From NCBI RefSeq assembly GCF_900143625.1, contig NZ_FRFF01000008.1, forward strand, positions 1 through 42,390: 42,390 nucleotides of DNA, given 5' to 3'. Below are positions 30,529 to 38,136 of this stretch, in pieces (the first letter of the stretch is position 1; every line of letters begins with the position of its first letter). The stretch is from Nocardiopsis sp. JB363. Its GTDB lineage: Bacteria > Actinomycetota > Actinomycetes > Streptosporangiales > Streptosporangiaceae. The position numbers were made by a program, and so were the translations under genes. Under the pieces are notes generated by a model. The model was given only the letters and a program-made list of their open reading frames with translations, did not search any database and was not told the DNA's origin.

Positions 30529-32340
30529 TTGCTGACCCGCCTACACGACTTCCTGAGACTGCGTACCTCACCCTCGATCTTCTTCGGATCGGCCGCGGTG
30601 ATCATCGCCTTTGTGGTCGGAACCATCGTCTTCACCGAGCCACTCGACGCGGCCGTCACCGTCGCTTCGGAATGGCTGTACGCCAACCTGGGCTGGTTCT
30701 ACATTCTCGGCCTCACCCTGTTTCTGGGCTTTTTGATCTTTATCGCCCTGAGCCGATTCGGCCGGGTGAAGCTGGGTCCGCACGACGAGCCGCCCGAGCA
30801 CTCCGGACCTGCGTGGTTCGCCATGCTCTTCGCCGCCGGCATCGGTAGCATCCTGATGTTCTGGGGCGTGGCCGAACCCATCAGCCATTTCGGCGACCCC
30901 CCGCGGGGTCCCTCTTTGGGCATCGAACCGGAAACAGCCGGTGCCGCCGCGGACGCGATGAACTTCACATTCTATCACTTCACCCTGCACACCTGGGCCA
31001 TCTTCACGCTGCCAGCATTGTGCTTCGCCTACTTCATCCATAAACGGAACCTGCCGCCACGTGTCAGCTCGATCTTCCAACCGATCATCGGTGAGGGGAT
31101 CCACGGACCGATCGGCCGATTCATCGACATCGTCGCCATCGTCGGAACGGTCTTCGGCATCGCGGTCTCTCTCGGATTGGGCGCCCTGCAGATCAACAGC
31201 GGGATCAACAGGGTGTTCGGCATCCCCGAGAGCGCCATGTGGCAATTGATCATCATCGGCGTCGTCGGCGGGGTCGCGATGATCTCCGTCGCTCTGGGGC
31301 TGGACCGTGGGATCAAGGTCCTGTCCAACATCAACATCTGGATGGCCATCGCCATGTTGGTGTTCATCCTGGTCACCGGTTCCACCCTCTTCGTGCTCAA
31401 GGGCACCATCGAGTCGCTGGGCAGTTACCTGATGAACCTGCCGGAACTGGCCCTATGGAACGACACCTTCGCCGACTCCGGCTGGCAGGCCGACTGGACG
31501 GTGTTCTACTGGGCCTGGACGATCAGCTGGTCCCCGTTCGTGGGCATCTTCATCTCCCGCATCTCCAGGGGACGGACCATTCGCGGATTCGTCTCAGGGG
31601 TGCTTCTCGTTCCGGCCGGCTTCTCGGTGCTGTGGTTCGGCATCTTCGGCTTCTCCGCCTTCGACATCGAACTCCACGGAGACGGCGGACTGGTGGAAAG
31701 CGTCGTGGAACAGGAGGACATCCCCGGAGCGCTGTTCGCGTTCTTGGAGCACTACCCCGCTGTCGGCTTCACCTCGGTGATCGCCATCATCCTGGTGATC
31801 GTCTTCTTCATCACCTCGGTGGACTCCGCGGCCCTGGTCGCCGACACGATGGCCAATGGCCATGAGGACTTCAACCCGTTGGGGCAGCGCATCTTCTGGG
31901 CCATCGCCATCGCGGTGGTGACCGCGACCCTGCTGGTCTTCTCCGGCACCGGCGGTCTGGAGGCGTTGGAGAAGATCATCGTCCTCGTCGGTCTGCCCTT
32001 CTTCGTCATGGGCTATTTCCAGATGTACGCGATGTATCGCGCCCTGAGGGAGGACGCCGGAGAGCTGCCGCAGGTGCGGATGCGCCGGTGGAAGAAGGTC
32101 CTGCCACCGGAGGAGTACGAACGTCGCCAGGACGAGGACGAACACGACACCTCGGAAGTCGTCGTCGAGCCCGAAGCCCTCGATGAGCCGCCCGTCCTGC
32201 GCGACCCCTACGTCAAGCAGGCCCGGATCACCGGAACACACGGCACGTTGTCGGCACGAACCGGTTCGACCAAGCGCAAGGACCTCCAACGGAAGCAGCC
32301 GCCGCGGTCCGAAGACGAGGGTCCGAAGGACTCCGAGTAG
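30529..32340 (+). CDS. BCCT-family betaine/carnitine/choline transporter
   Basis: A 603-residue membrane transporter with 12 helices. The family signature is visible as W-A-W-T-I-S-W-S-P-F-V-G-I-F-I-S-R-I-S-R-G-R-T-I-R near the middle (substrate-binding Trp box and cytoplasmic loop), plus G-I-G-S-I-L-M-F-W-G-V-A-E-P in helix 3. A charged C-terminal tail of about 100 residues (Arg/Lys/Glu-rich) resembles the osmosensing tails of BetP-like carriers. The TTG start is chosen because GAGGAG lies 8 bases upstream and the N-terminal helix begins soon after. It imports compatible solutes with sodium or protons; osmotic activation via the tail is inferred. Confidence 0.9.
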   Translation: MLTRLHDFLRLRTSPSIFFGSAAVIIAFVVGTIVFTEPLDAAVTVASEWLYANLGWFYILGLTLFLGFLIFIALSRFGRVKLGPHDEPPEHSGPAWFAMLFAAGIGSILMFWGVAEPISHFGDPPRGPSLGIEPETAGAAADAMNFTFYHFTLHTWAIFTLPALCFAYFIHKRNLPPRVSSIFQPIIGEGIHGPIGRFIDIVAIVGTVFGIAVSLGLGALQINSGINRVFGIPESAMWQLIIIGVVGGVAMISVALGLDRGIKVLSNINIWMAIAMLVFILVTGSTLFVLKGTIESLGSYLMNLPELALWNDTFADSGWQADWTVFYWAWTISWSPFVGIFISRISRGRTIRGFVSGVLLVPAGFSVLWFGIFGFSAFDIELHGDGGLVESVVEQEDIPGALFAFLEHYPAVGFTSVIAIILVIVFFITSVDSAALVADTMANGHEDFNPLGQRIFWAIAIAVVTATLLVFSGTGGLEALEKIIVLVGLPFFVMGYFQMYAMYRALREDAGELPQVRMRRWKKVLPPEEYERRQDEDEHDTSEVVVEPEALDEPPVLRDPYVKQARITGTHGTLSARTGSTKRKDLQRKQPPRSEDEGPKDSE

Positions 32341-32456
32341 GCGAAGAACTCCGGGCCCACCTGACGCGGGACGTACCGGAGGCCTTCGACATAAGTGGCG
32401 GCTTGGGTATGCCCACGACCCCCGGCGGTGGCCGGAGCTGAACCGAACGGACACAT

Positions 32457-32506
32457 GACCCGGACGGGCGGGCTCGCACGAAAGCGCGAAACCGCCCGTC
32501 CGGGTC
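32457..32506. terminator. Bidirectional hairpin between BCCT and the Tad operon
   Basis: Perfect 15-base arms GACCCGGACGGGCGG (32457-32471) and CCGCCCGTCCGGGTC (32492-32506) with a 20-base loop, five bases before the convergent stop of the last Tad-operon gene. It should end both transcripts. Confidence 0.75.
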
Positions 32507-32510
32507 TTGC

Positions 32511-34994
32511 TCAGCCCTCTGTTCGAGGCCGCCGGGGCATCCGCGGGCCTGCCTTACGCGGCCTGCGCGGCTTGACCGGCTGTGGACTGTCGGAGGTCGG
32601 TGATTCATGGCCGGCCATGCCCGGGTCGACGACGGCCTGCGCGGCGACGACGACGCGGGACTGCTGTGGCTCCTGTGGGATCGGCCCGGATTCCTTGAGG
32701 GGCCGCTGTGTCGTGCGGGGCCGCTCGGGAATTGAGGCCGAGTGCTCCCCCGGTGTGTCCGAGGTCGAGGGTCCGTCCATCCGGACCACACGGACCCTTC
32801 CGGCCTTGCGGCCGGGCACGCGCTGGTGGCGGACCTTTTCGTCCTTCCGGGTCTCCTTGCCCTCTCGGGTCTCCGGGGCGGGGGCCATCTCCTGGGGGGC
32901 CACCTTACGTGAGGCGACGTCCGTGACCTCGTCCATGTCGGTACCCAGGGCAGGGATGGCCGATGGGGTCTCCTCCCACCAGGAGTCGTCGTAGTCGTCG
33001 GCAGCGGCCGGGCCGGCACCTCCACCCGTGTCTTGGAAGACAGCGAAGGCGGCAGCGATAACGGCTCCGTCGTCCGGAACGCTCCCATCCCTGTGCCCGG
33101 CTTCGCGGCCCGTGTCCTCGGTTGTGATCACGCCCTCCACCGCGCCGGCGGTCACGGCCTCGTCGAAGCCTTCGTCAGCCGAGGACGCGGGTTCCTCGTT
33201 CCAGGCCCGGGTGAGCCGACCCCAAACGGCGCTATCACCCACCGGCGTGAACGCGTCGTCATCGGCCCAGTCCTCAGCGACGAGTACAGGACGACCGCGT
33301 GCAGCTTCCGACATCTCGGTTTGACGACGTGAGGATGGTCGTTCCGTCCGCTCCGACAGCAACTGGTCCACCTCGTGGTAGGTGATGACGGCCTCGCGGA
33401 CCTCCTCCGCGGTCGACCCGGCCCAGGAACAGTGGAACAGGGTGCTGAGCGGTTGGCTGGTCTGTGAGATCAGCCCGTCGGCGTCGACCACACAGTTGCC
33501 GCCCAGTGGCCAGCTGCCCAGGATGACCGCGGTGACGCCACGGTGCTGTCCGTGCAGCAGCAATCCGGACAGAGCGTGCTCGTGGCGCGGGTCGGGGGAG
33601 GCGATCAGGGCGAGAGGCGCCCGCTCCCGCGCGTCCATGGCGTGCAGTTCCGAGGCCAGGAACGCCAGTGCGTCCTCCATCGTGGGAACCATGGTCACCG
33701 GTTCGCACGGCCGGTCGCTTAGCAGGTCTCGACCGGTCGCGCCGAACAGCCGGACGACCTCGCGTTCGATGATCAGGACACGCACCGCGAGAGGCTCGGC
33801 CGGGTCCAGGGCGTTGGCGATGAGGCGTCGGACCGCAGCGTCGGCGCCCTTGCCGATGAGGCCCAGGCCGGGTACATGGTCCAGTTCCAGGGTCACGCGC
33901 TCGTGGATCTCGTCGGTGGGCACGGGACGCTCGGGCGTCGGTGGGAGCGCCAGACGATGCGGGCGTCCGGCGCGCAGGCGCGGCCGGGGCAGGCTGAGCG
34001 CCATCCTCGGCACGAGGGAGCCCCGCTTGCCCAGCAGGTAGCCCCCGGCCAGACCGGTGAAGGCCACGGTCGCGGCGATGCCGCCGTCGGGGACCTCCAG
34101 GACGACGACGCGGGGGCCGTCCTCCTCGGTGGCGGCGGAGGCGTTGTCCAAGGTGACGACCGGTTGTTCGGTCTCGGCTTCGGTCTCTCCCTGGTCCTCT
34201 CCCTGTGGGGAGGGCGCCGGAGTGGGCGCCAGGGTGTAGGCGATCTCGACTCGGCGTTGGGTCTGCGCCGGTCCCTCGATCTCCTGGTCGGAGCCCTTAC
34301 CGGTGACCTCGGTGTCGGGGGCGTCCTCGCCCAGGGACTCCGTCAGGTGGTCGGCGAGCGCCCGGGCCCGTTCTTCGGACAGTTCCTGGTTGCGTTCGGC
34401 GTCACCGCTGGGGTCGGTGTGGCCGATGATCCGGACGGGAACATCTGGGTCCCAGTGGTCTCCGAGCATCTCGACGGTGGGCGCCAAGTCCTGGCGCATC
34501 TGCTCGGTCAGCTCCGCGGACCCCAGTTCGAACCCGCTGACGGTGCGGGTCCGTTCGACGGGCCCCTGTTCCGTATCGTCAAGGGTGGCCCCGGGCACCT
34601 CGCCCTCGCCCTCGCCCTCGTCCTCGTTCTGCTCCGCCGGGGCGACAGTGTCGGCGAACGCGACGGCGGGGGTGACCGCGGTGGCCGCGACGGCCGTGGC
34701 GGCGATCGCCTGGAGCGGCCCGAGCGGGCGCAGACGCAGGGCGACACCGCGCAGGCGCGCCACGACCTCGGCCATGATCGCCAGCGCGAACAGTCCCCAC
34801 AGCGCCCACAAGGCCGTGATCAGCGCGGCGGTGAGCACGCCCGGTGGGGCCCGCCACCCGCGCAGGTGGGCCAGGGCCACGTCCCAGGAGATGGGCGGCT
34901 CGGGCCAGGCCACGTGCCAGAGCAGCACATAGGGAGGGGCGATCAGGAAAGCGAGCGCGAACACGACCGCGCAGAGCCGGCTCAAAGGGTGCAT
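32511..34994 (-). CDS. Large membrane protein with OmpA-type peptidoglycan-binding domain, end of Tad operon
   Basis: An 827-residue protein. Hydrophobic segments lie at about 8-28, 53-77 and 95-115. Next comes an acidic linker and an OmpA/MotB domain (residues 148-255) with G-H-T-D-P-S-G and N-Q-E-L-S-E-E-R-A. Asp194 and Arg209 have the 15-residue spacing of residues that bind diaminopimelate in peptidoglycan. A fourth helix is at about 304-322. Residues 330-600 form a probably cytoplasmic domain (V-R-V-L-I-I-E-R-E-V-V-R-L-F-G; A-V-I-L-G-S-W-P-L-G-G-N), followed by a disordered basic tail. Actinobacterial Tad loci often end with a large membrane protein carrying LysM and BTAD domains; here OmpA seems to replace LysM, and no BTAD is visible. 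It probably anchors the pilus machine to the wall. Confidence 0.75.
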   Translation of the reverse strand: MHPLSRLCAVVFALAFLIAPPYVLLWHVAWPEPPISWDVALAHLRGWRAPPGVLTAALITALWALWGLFALAIMAEVVARLRGVALRLRPLGPLQAIAATAVAATAVTPAVAFADTVAPAEQNEDEGEGEGEVPGATLDDTEQGPVERTRTVSGFELGSAELTEQMRQDLAPTVEMLGDHWDPDVPVRIIGHTDPSGDAERNQELSEERARALADHLTESLGEDAPDTEVTGKGSDQEIEGPAQTQRRVEIAYTLAPTPAPSPQGEDQGETEAETEQPVVTLDNASAATEEDGPRVVVLEVPDGGIAATVAFTGLAGGYLLGKRGSLVPRMALSLPRPRLRAGRPHRLALPPTPERPVPTDEIHERVTLELDHVPGLGLIGKGADAAVRRLIANALDPAEPLAVRVLIIEREVVRLFGATGRDLLSDRPCEPVTMVPTMEDALAFLASELHAMDARERAPLALIASPDPRHEHALSGLLLHGQHRGVTAVILGSWPLGGNCVVDADGLISQTSQPLSTLFHCSWAGSTAEEVREAVITYHEVDQLLSERTERPSSRRQTEMSEAARGRPVLVAEDWADDDAFTPVGDSAVWGRLTRAWNEEPASSADEGFDEAVTAGAVEGVITTEDTGREAGHRDGSVPDDGAVIAAAFAVFQDTGGGAGPAAADDYDDSWWEETPSAIPALGTDMDEVTDVASRKVAPQEMAPAPETREGKETRKDEKVRHQRVPGRKAGRVRVVRMDGPSTSDTPGEHSASIPERPRTTQRPLKESGPIPQEPQQSRVVVAAQAVVDPGMAGHESPTSDSPQPVKPRRPRKAGPRMPRRPRTEG

Positions 34995-35015
34995 CTCCGC
35001 CTCACTGTGGTGGGA

Positions 35016-35429
35016 TCAAGGGGTGGTGGGCTGCGTGTGGGGGCGTGCGGTGGCCGTGGTCTCGACGGTGGTCGAGCCGGCGGGGAGCAGACTGAACGAG
35101 TAGGGCAGGGCGCAGGTCACGGTCACGGTGTCGCCGCTGACGTTGACGGTGCCGTCGGCTCCGGCGGAGCCGAGGAAGGCCTGGGCCGCCGAGGCCGCCG
35201 TGGCGGCGTCCAGCGGCACCTCCTCGGCGCCCTCCCGGTAGGTCTCCCAGTCGAGTTGTTGGGCGCCCACGCGGGCTGCCTCCTGGGCGAGCGTCGCGGT
35301 CTGGCGGCGGGCCTGGAGCAGTTCCCCGCCTTCGTAGACGAGTCCGAGGCAGAGGAGGAAGGCGAGCGCCATGATCACGACGAAGGCGCTCACCTGGCCG
35401 CGGTCGTCCCGCGTCGTGGCGGTGTTCAT
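35016..35429 (-). CDS. TadG-like / Rv3654c-type pilus-assembly protein
   Basis: A 137-residue protein with a short charged N-terminus (R-D-D-R-G) followed directly by a hydrophobic helix Q-V-S-A-F-V-V-I-M-A-L-A-F-L-L-C-L-G-L-V, the Flp-pilus-assembly TadE/G-like domain. The exported part of about 100 residues is Ala/Thr-rich with one late Cys. The Glu of true TadE pseudopilins is absent. The ATG overlaps the upstream tadE stop (ATGA). In related operons it is the last minor pilin-like component; it may cap or connect the pilus (inference). Confidence 0.82.
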   Translation of the reverse strand: MNTATTRDDRGQVSAFVVIMALAFLLCLGLVYEGGELLQARRQTATLAQEAARVGAQQLDWETYREGAEEVPLDAATAASAAQAFLGSAGADGTVNVSGDTVTVTCALPYSFSLLPAGSTTVETTATARPHTQPTTP

Positions 35430-35836
35430 GGGGTCCCCCGGAAGGTGTCCACGGCGACGGTGGCGTCGCCCTCGATGCTGCGGCTGCCGGGGAAGGCGAC
35501 CCCGAGCAGGTCGGAGAAGCTCACCGTGCAGGTCACGGTCACCGAGACCGCCCCACCGGCGGTGAGACCACCGTGGTCGACGTTGGTCGCGTGGTCGGAG
35601 CAGGCCAACCCCTGTTCCCGAAGCGTCGCGGAGGCGATGGTGGTCGCCGCCGCCGAGGCCTCCCCGGGGGTGCGTTCCAGGGAGGCCGCTCGGGCGGCGG
35701 CGTGGGCGACCTCGTCGACGGTGGTGCCCGCGTCGACGGTGCGCCCGGCGAAGATCATCAGCATCGCGAAGAGCAGCAGGACGGGTGTGACGATGGCGAG
35801 CTCCACCGACGCGGAGCCCCGGTCATGGTTCCTCAC
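35426..35836 (-). CDS. TadE-family pseudopilin
   Basis: A 136-residue minor pilin. The N-terminus D-R-G-S-A-S-V-E-L-A-I-V-T-P-V-L-L-L-F-A is a prepilin-peptidase site: cleavage after Gly puts Glu at position 5, as in TadE and type IV pilins. The hydrophobic helix is residues about 10-31, and the globular part has two Cys (A-C-S-D; V-T-C-T) for a disulfide. It overlaps neighbours at both ends by ATGA, so expression is tightly coupled. Confidence 0.85.
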   Translation of the reverse strand: MRNHDRGSASVELAIVTPVLLLFAMLMIFAGRTVDAGTTVDEVAHAAARAASLERTPGEASAAATTIASATLREQGLACSDHATNVDHGGLTAGGAVSVTVTCTVSFSDLLGVAFPGSRSIEGDATVAVDTFRGTP

Positions 35837-36192
35837 GGTGTGTCACCTCTGGGGACGAAGCGTTCGACGGGGGCGACCGACACGTGTTCGACGGACCAGG
35901 TCGCCCCCGGTACGAGGCTGGGGACGGTGCCGGTCACGGTGACGCGGACCTCCTCTGTGCCGCGGTCGACGGAGACGTCGACGTCCTGTAGGACCGTTCC
36001 CGCACTCGGGGCCGCCGTCGTGGCCCCTTCCACGGTGCGCGCCTGTTCGGCGGTGCGCCGTGCCAGGTCGGCCGCGACGTGTTCGCCATGCGTCCACAGT
36101 GCGGCCTGGACGACCAGCATCACCAGGAGCAGGAGCGCGGGGGCGGCGATCGCCAGCTCGGCGCTGCCCCGGTCGTCTTCGTACTGACGCAA
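35833..36192 (-). CDS. TadE-like pseudopilin
   Basis: A 119-residue protein with D-D-R-G-S-A-E-L-A-I-A-A-P-A-L-L-L-L-V-M near the N-terminus, a TadE-like prepilin segment. The Glu lies at position 3 after the Gly instead of 5, or the leader is processed differently. The helix is residues about 11-32, and the exported part has no Cys. It starts 9 bases after the pilin stop, and its own stop overlaps the next tadE gene. It is probably a minor component of the Flp pilus. Confidence 0.82.
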   Translation of the reverse strand: MRQYEDDRGSAELAIAAPALLLLVMLVVQAALWTHGEHVAADLARRTAEQARTVEGATTAAPSAGTVLQDVDVSVDRGTEEVRVTVTGTVPSLVPGATWSVEHVSVAPVERFVPRGDTP

Positions 36193-36201
36193 CGGTGGCT
36201 C

Positions 36202-36375
36202 CTACTCGCCGCCGATGAGGGCGATCTGCTCGCTGGCGACGCTGCCGATGGCACCGACCGCGGCGAGGGCGATACCGACGAGCACCGCGGTGATGATGAC
36301 GGTCTCGGTCGAGTAGCCACCGTCGTCCTTGGGCGGGGTCAGCGCGGCGAGGATGCGGACGTACAGGTCTTGCAT
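36202..36375 (-). CDS. Flp-type major pilin candidate, 57 residues
   Basis: A 57-residue gene, easily missed because of its length. The protein has a 19-residue charged leader (M-Q-D-L-Y-V-R, ending P-K-D-D-G), then G-Y-S-T-E-T-V-I-I-T-A-V-L-V-G-I-A-L-A and a short tail. Cleavage after the first Gly of the pair gives a mature chain of about 38 residues with Glu at position 5, the prepilin rule, and one hydrophobic helix. GGAGAAG lies 5 bases before the ATG. It lies between tadC and the tadE genes, where actinobacterial operons carry the Flp-like or DUF4244 pilin; this sequence is not the DUF4244 type. It should be the main pilus subunit, but no prepilin peptidase gene is in the window. Confidence 0.85.
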   Translation of the reverse strand: MQDLYVRILAALTPPKDDGGYSTETVIITAVLVGIALAAVGAIGSVASEQIALIGGE

Positions 36376-36397
36376 GGTGCTTCTCCAGGTGAGCGGG

Positions 36398-37291
36398 TCA
36401 GGTTTGGAAGAGGATGAGGCTCATGGCCGGGTATCCCAGCAGGACCAGGAACCCGGTGAACAGCAGGACGACGGGCAGGCTCATCCGTTCGGTCGCGGAC
36501 TGGGCGGTGGCCTCCATCTCGGCGAGGAACTGCACGCGCAGGGTCCTGGCCTTGGCCGCCAGGGAGCCTCGTACCCGGGCGCCGTCGGCGCCGGCCAGGT
36601 GCAGGCTCGCGGACAGTTCGGCGAACTCGGGGGTGTCGTACCGTTCCCCGAGGTCGCGCAGGATCCGCCAGGTGGGGGTCCGGGTGAGGGAGGCTTCCCG
36701 TAGTGCGTCACGAATGGCGGTCATCGCCCAGCCCCCGCCGTGCGCGGAGGCATCGGTGAGGGCTCCACTAACCCCCGCGCCCCCGGCGAGGGAGACCACC
36801 ACGAGGTCGGCGAAGCCCGACAGGGTGCGACGCATCTCCTCTCGGCGCTTGGTCGCCTCGTCGTTGAGGGACAGGTCCGGGGCGAACCACATGAGCACGA
36901 GGAAGCCGCCCCACGACAGCAGGGAGACGAAGGTCGGGGGCAGCACGCCGAAGGAGGCCAGGAGCATGCCGACCAGCGGGGGGAAGGCCAGGCCCACCAC
37001 GACCCCGGACACCTTCTCCGCGAGGTAGCCGCCCGCCGCCCGGTCGCACACGCGCAGTTTCCGTACGGCACGGGGGCCGGGGAGTCCCGCCGCCCGCAGC
37101 AGGGGGACGCCCACCCGACCGATTCGGGAGAGGAACCCGTCCTCTTGTCGCCGCGGTCTTTCCACGGGGGTCGGTTCGGGGTCGCTCAGACGTTCGGCCA
37201 GGCTCGGCCGAGCCCAGCGGGCCGCCGCCAGCGCCCACAGCGCCAAGCCCAGTGCGGCGCCCGCCAGGGCCGCCGCGGTCACGGGGTTCAC
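36398..37291 (-). CDS. tadC: TadC-like Flp pilus inner-membrane platform protein
   Basis: A 297-residue type II secretion F-domain protein. Hydrophobic helices lie at the N-terminus (V-T-A-A-A-L-A-G-A-A-L-G-L-A-L-W), near residues 88-130 and at the C-terminus (L-P-V-V-L-L-F-T-G-F-L-V-L-L-G-Y-P-A-M-S). The cytoplasmic GspF-type helices between carry L-S-G-F-A-D-L-V-V-V-S-L-A-G-G-A-G and the repeat E-F-A-E-L-S-A-S-L. GTG start overlapping the tadB TGA (GTGA). It forms the assembly platform with TadB. Confidence 0.9.
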   Translation of the reverse strand: MNPVTAAALAGAALGLALWALAAARWARPSLAERLSDPEPTPVERPRRQEDGFLSRIGRVGVPLLRAAGLPGPRAVRKLRVCDRAAGGYLAEKVSGVVVGLAFPPLVGMLLASFGVLPPTFVSLLSWGGFLVLMWFAPDLSLNDEATKRREEMRRTLSGFADLVVVSLAGGAGVSGALTDASAHGGGWAMTAIRDALREASLTRTPTWRILRDLGERYDTPEFAELSASLHLAGADGARVRGSLAAKARTLRVQFLAEMEATAQSATERMSLPVVLLFTGFLVLLGYPAMSLILFQT

Positions 37292-38136
37292 AGGGCGGCC
37301 TCCTTGGCCGGGTCGGGGGCGAGGACGCGCGGGCCGAGGGAGAAGCGGGACATGCGCGTCATCCACACCACGGCGGTGGCCCACAGGGCACCGATGCCCG
37401 CAAGCATGGTCTGGCCGAGGAAGCCGTCGAACGGCGCGAGGTACTCGGGGTTGAACAGGAGCAGGAACGCCCCCATCCCGAGCGTGGCGCCCATGATGAT
37501 GCGCGATGAGGTGCGCAGCCGCGCCCGGCTCGCGGACACCTTGACCAGCATCGCCGCCTGGTCGCGGGCGGACTCGGCCAGCGCGCCGAGCAGGACACCC
37601 AGGTCGGTGGCGTGACGGGTGGCCGACATGGACAGGGCCGAGGCGACCAGGTCACCGGTGGGGTTGTCCACGGTCTCGGCGAAGACGTGTAGCGCCTCCT
37701 GGGGTTCACGGCCGCCGCGCATGTCGTCGGCGAGCCGGTGGACGGCCTCGCGCAGTGGTTCGGGGGCGATGGGCGCGGTGGCCGCGATCGCCTGGTGCAG
37801 GCCAGAGGAGCCGGCCATGAGGTCACGGAGCATCTCGGTCCAGGCGGCGACCGCCTCGACCCCTTCGACCTGTTCCTTGTGTTCGGCGTCGCCGCCGAAG
37901 AGTCGCGGGGCCCACCAGAGCCCGGCGGCGGCCAGCACCCCGGCCACGGGCCAGCCGGTGAGGAACCAGACGCTCACACCGGCGGCGACCGCGAAGACGA
38001 CCTTGCCCGGGCGCGGGAGTCGCAGGGGTCTACGGTCACGGGCGCGCTCGACCAGTAGTGGAGCCGCCCAGAAGCACAGCAGGAACACACCGAGGCCGAC
38101 GACGCCGCCGGCGGTGGCGAGCAGGAGCGTGTTCAC
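37288..38136 (-). CDS. tadB: TadB-like Flp pilus inner-membrane platform protein
   Basis: A 282-residue type II secretion F-domain protein. N-terminal helices at about 4-24 and 45-75 precede the F domain, with A-W-T-E-M-L-R-D-L-M-A-G-S-S-G-L near 98-113, and paired C-terminal helices (I-I-M-G-A-T-L-G-M-G-A-F-L-L-L-F; L-A-G-I-G-A-L-W-A). The GTG at 38136 overlaps the tadA stop; a GTG at 38145 is an alternative. With TadC it makes the platform that the TadA ATPase drives. Confidence 0.9.
   Translation of the reverse strand: MNTLLLATAGGVVGLGVFLLCFWAAPLLVERARDRRPLRLPRPGKVVFAVAAGVSVWFLTGWPVAGVLAAAGLWWAPRLFGGDAEHKEQVEGVEAVAAWTEMLRDLMAGSSGLHQAIAATAPIAPEPLREAVHRLADDMRGGREPQEALHVFAETVDNPTGDLVASALSMSATRHATDLGVLLGALAESARDQAAMLVKVSASRARLRTSSRIIMGATLGMGAFLLLFNPEYLAPFDGFLGQTMLAGIGALWATAVVWMTRMSRFSLGPRVLAPDPAKEAAL

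Noticed and set aside
34595..34630. CTCGCC-type short tandem repeat
   Set aside because: It encodes the Glu/Gly linker of the OmpA-domain protein and is ordinary low-complexity coding sequence.
33876..35942. Plus-strand open frame of 688 codons opposite the Tad genes
   Set aside because: It is antisense to five genes linked by four-base overlaps with recognisable motifs. Its own translation is Gly/Arg/Val-rich filler.
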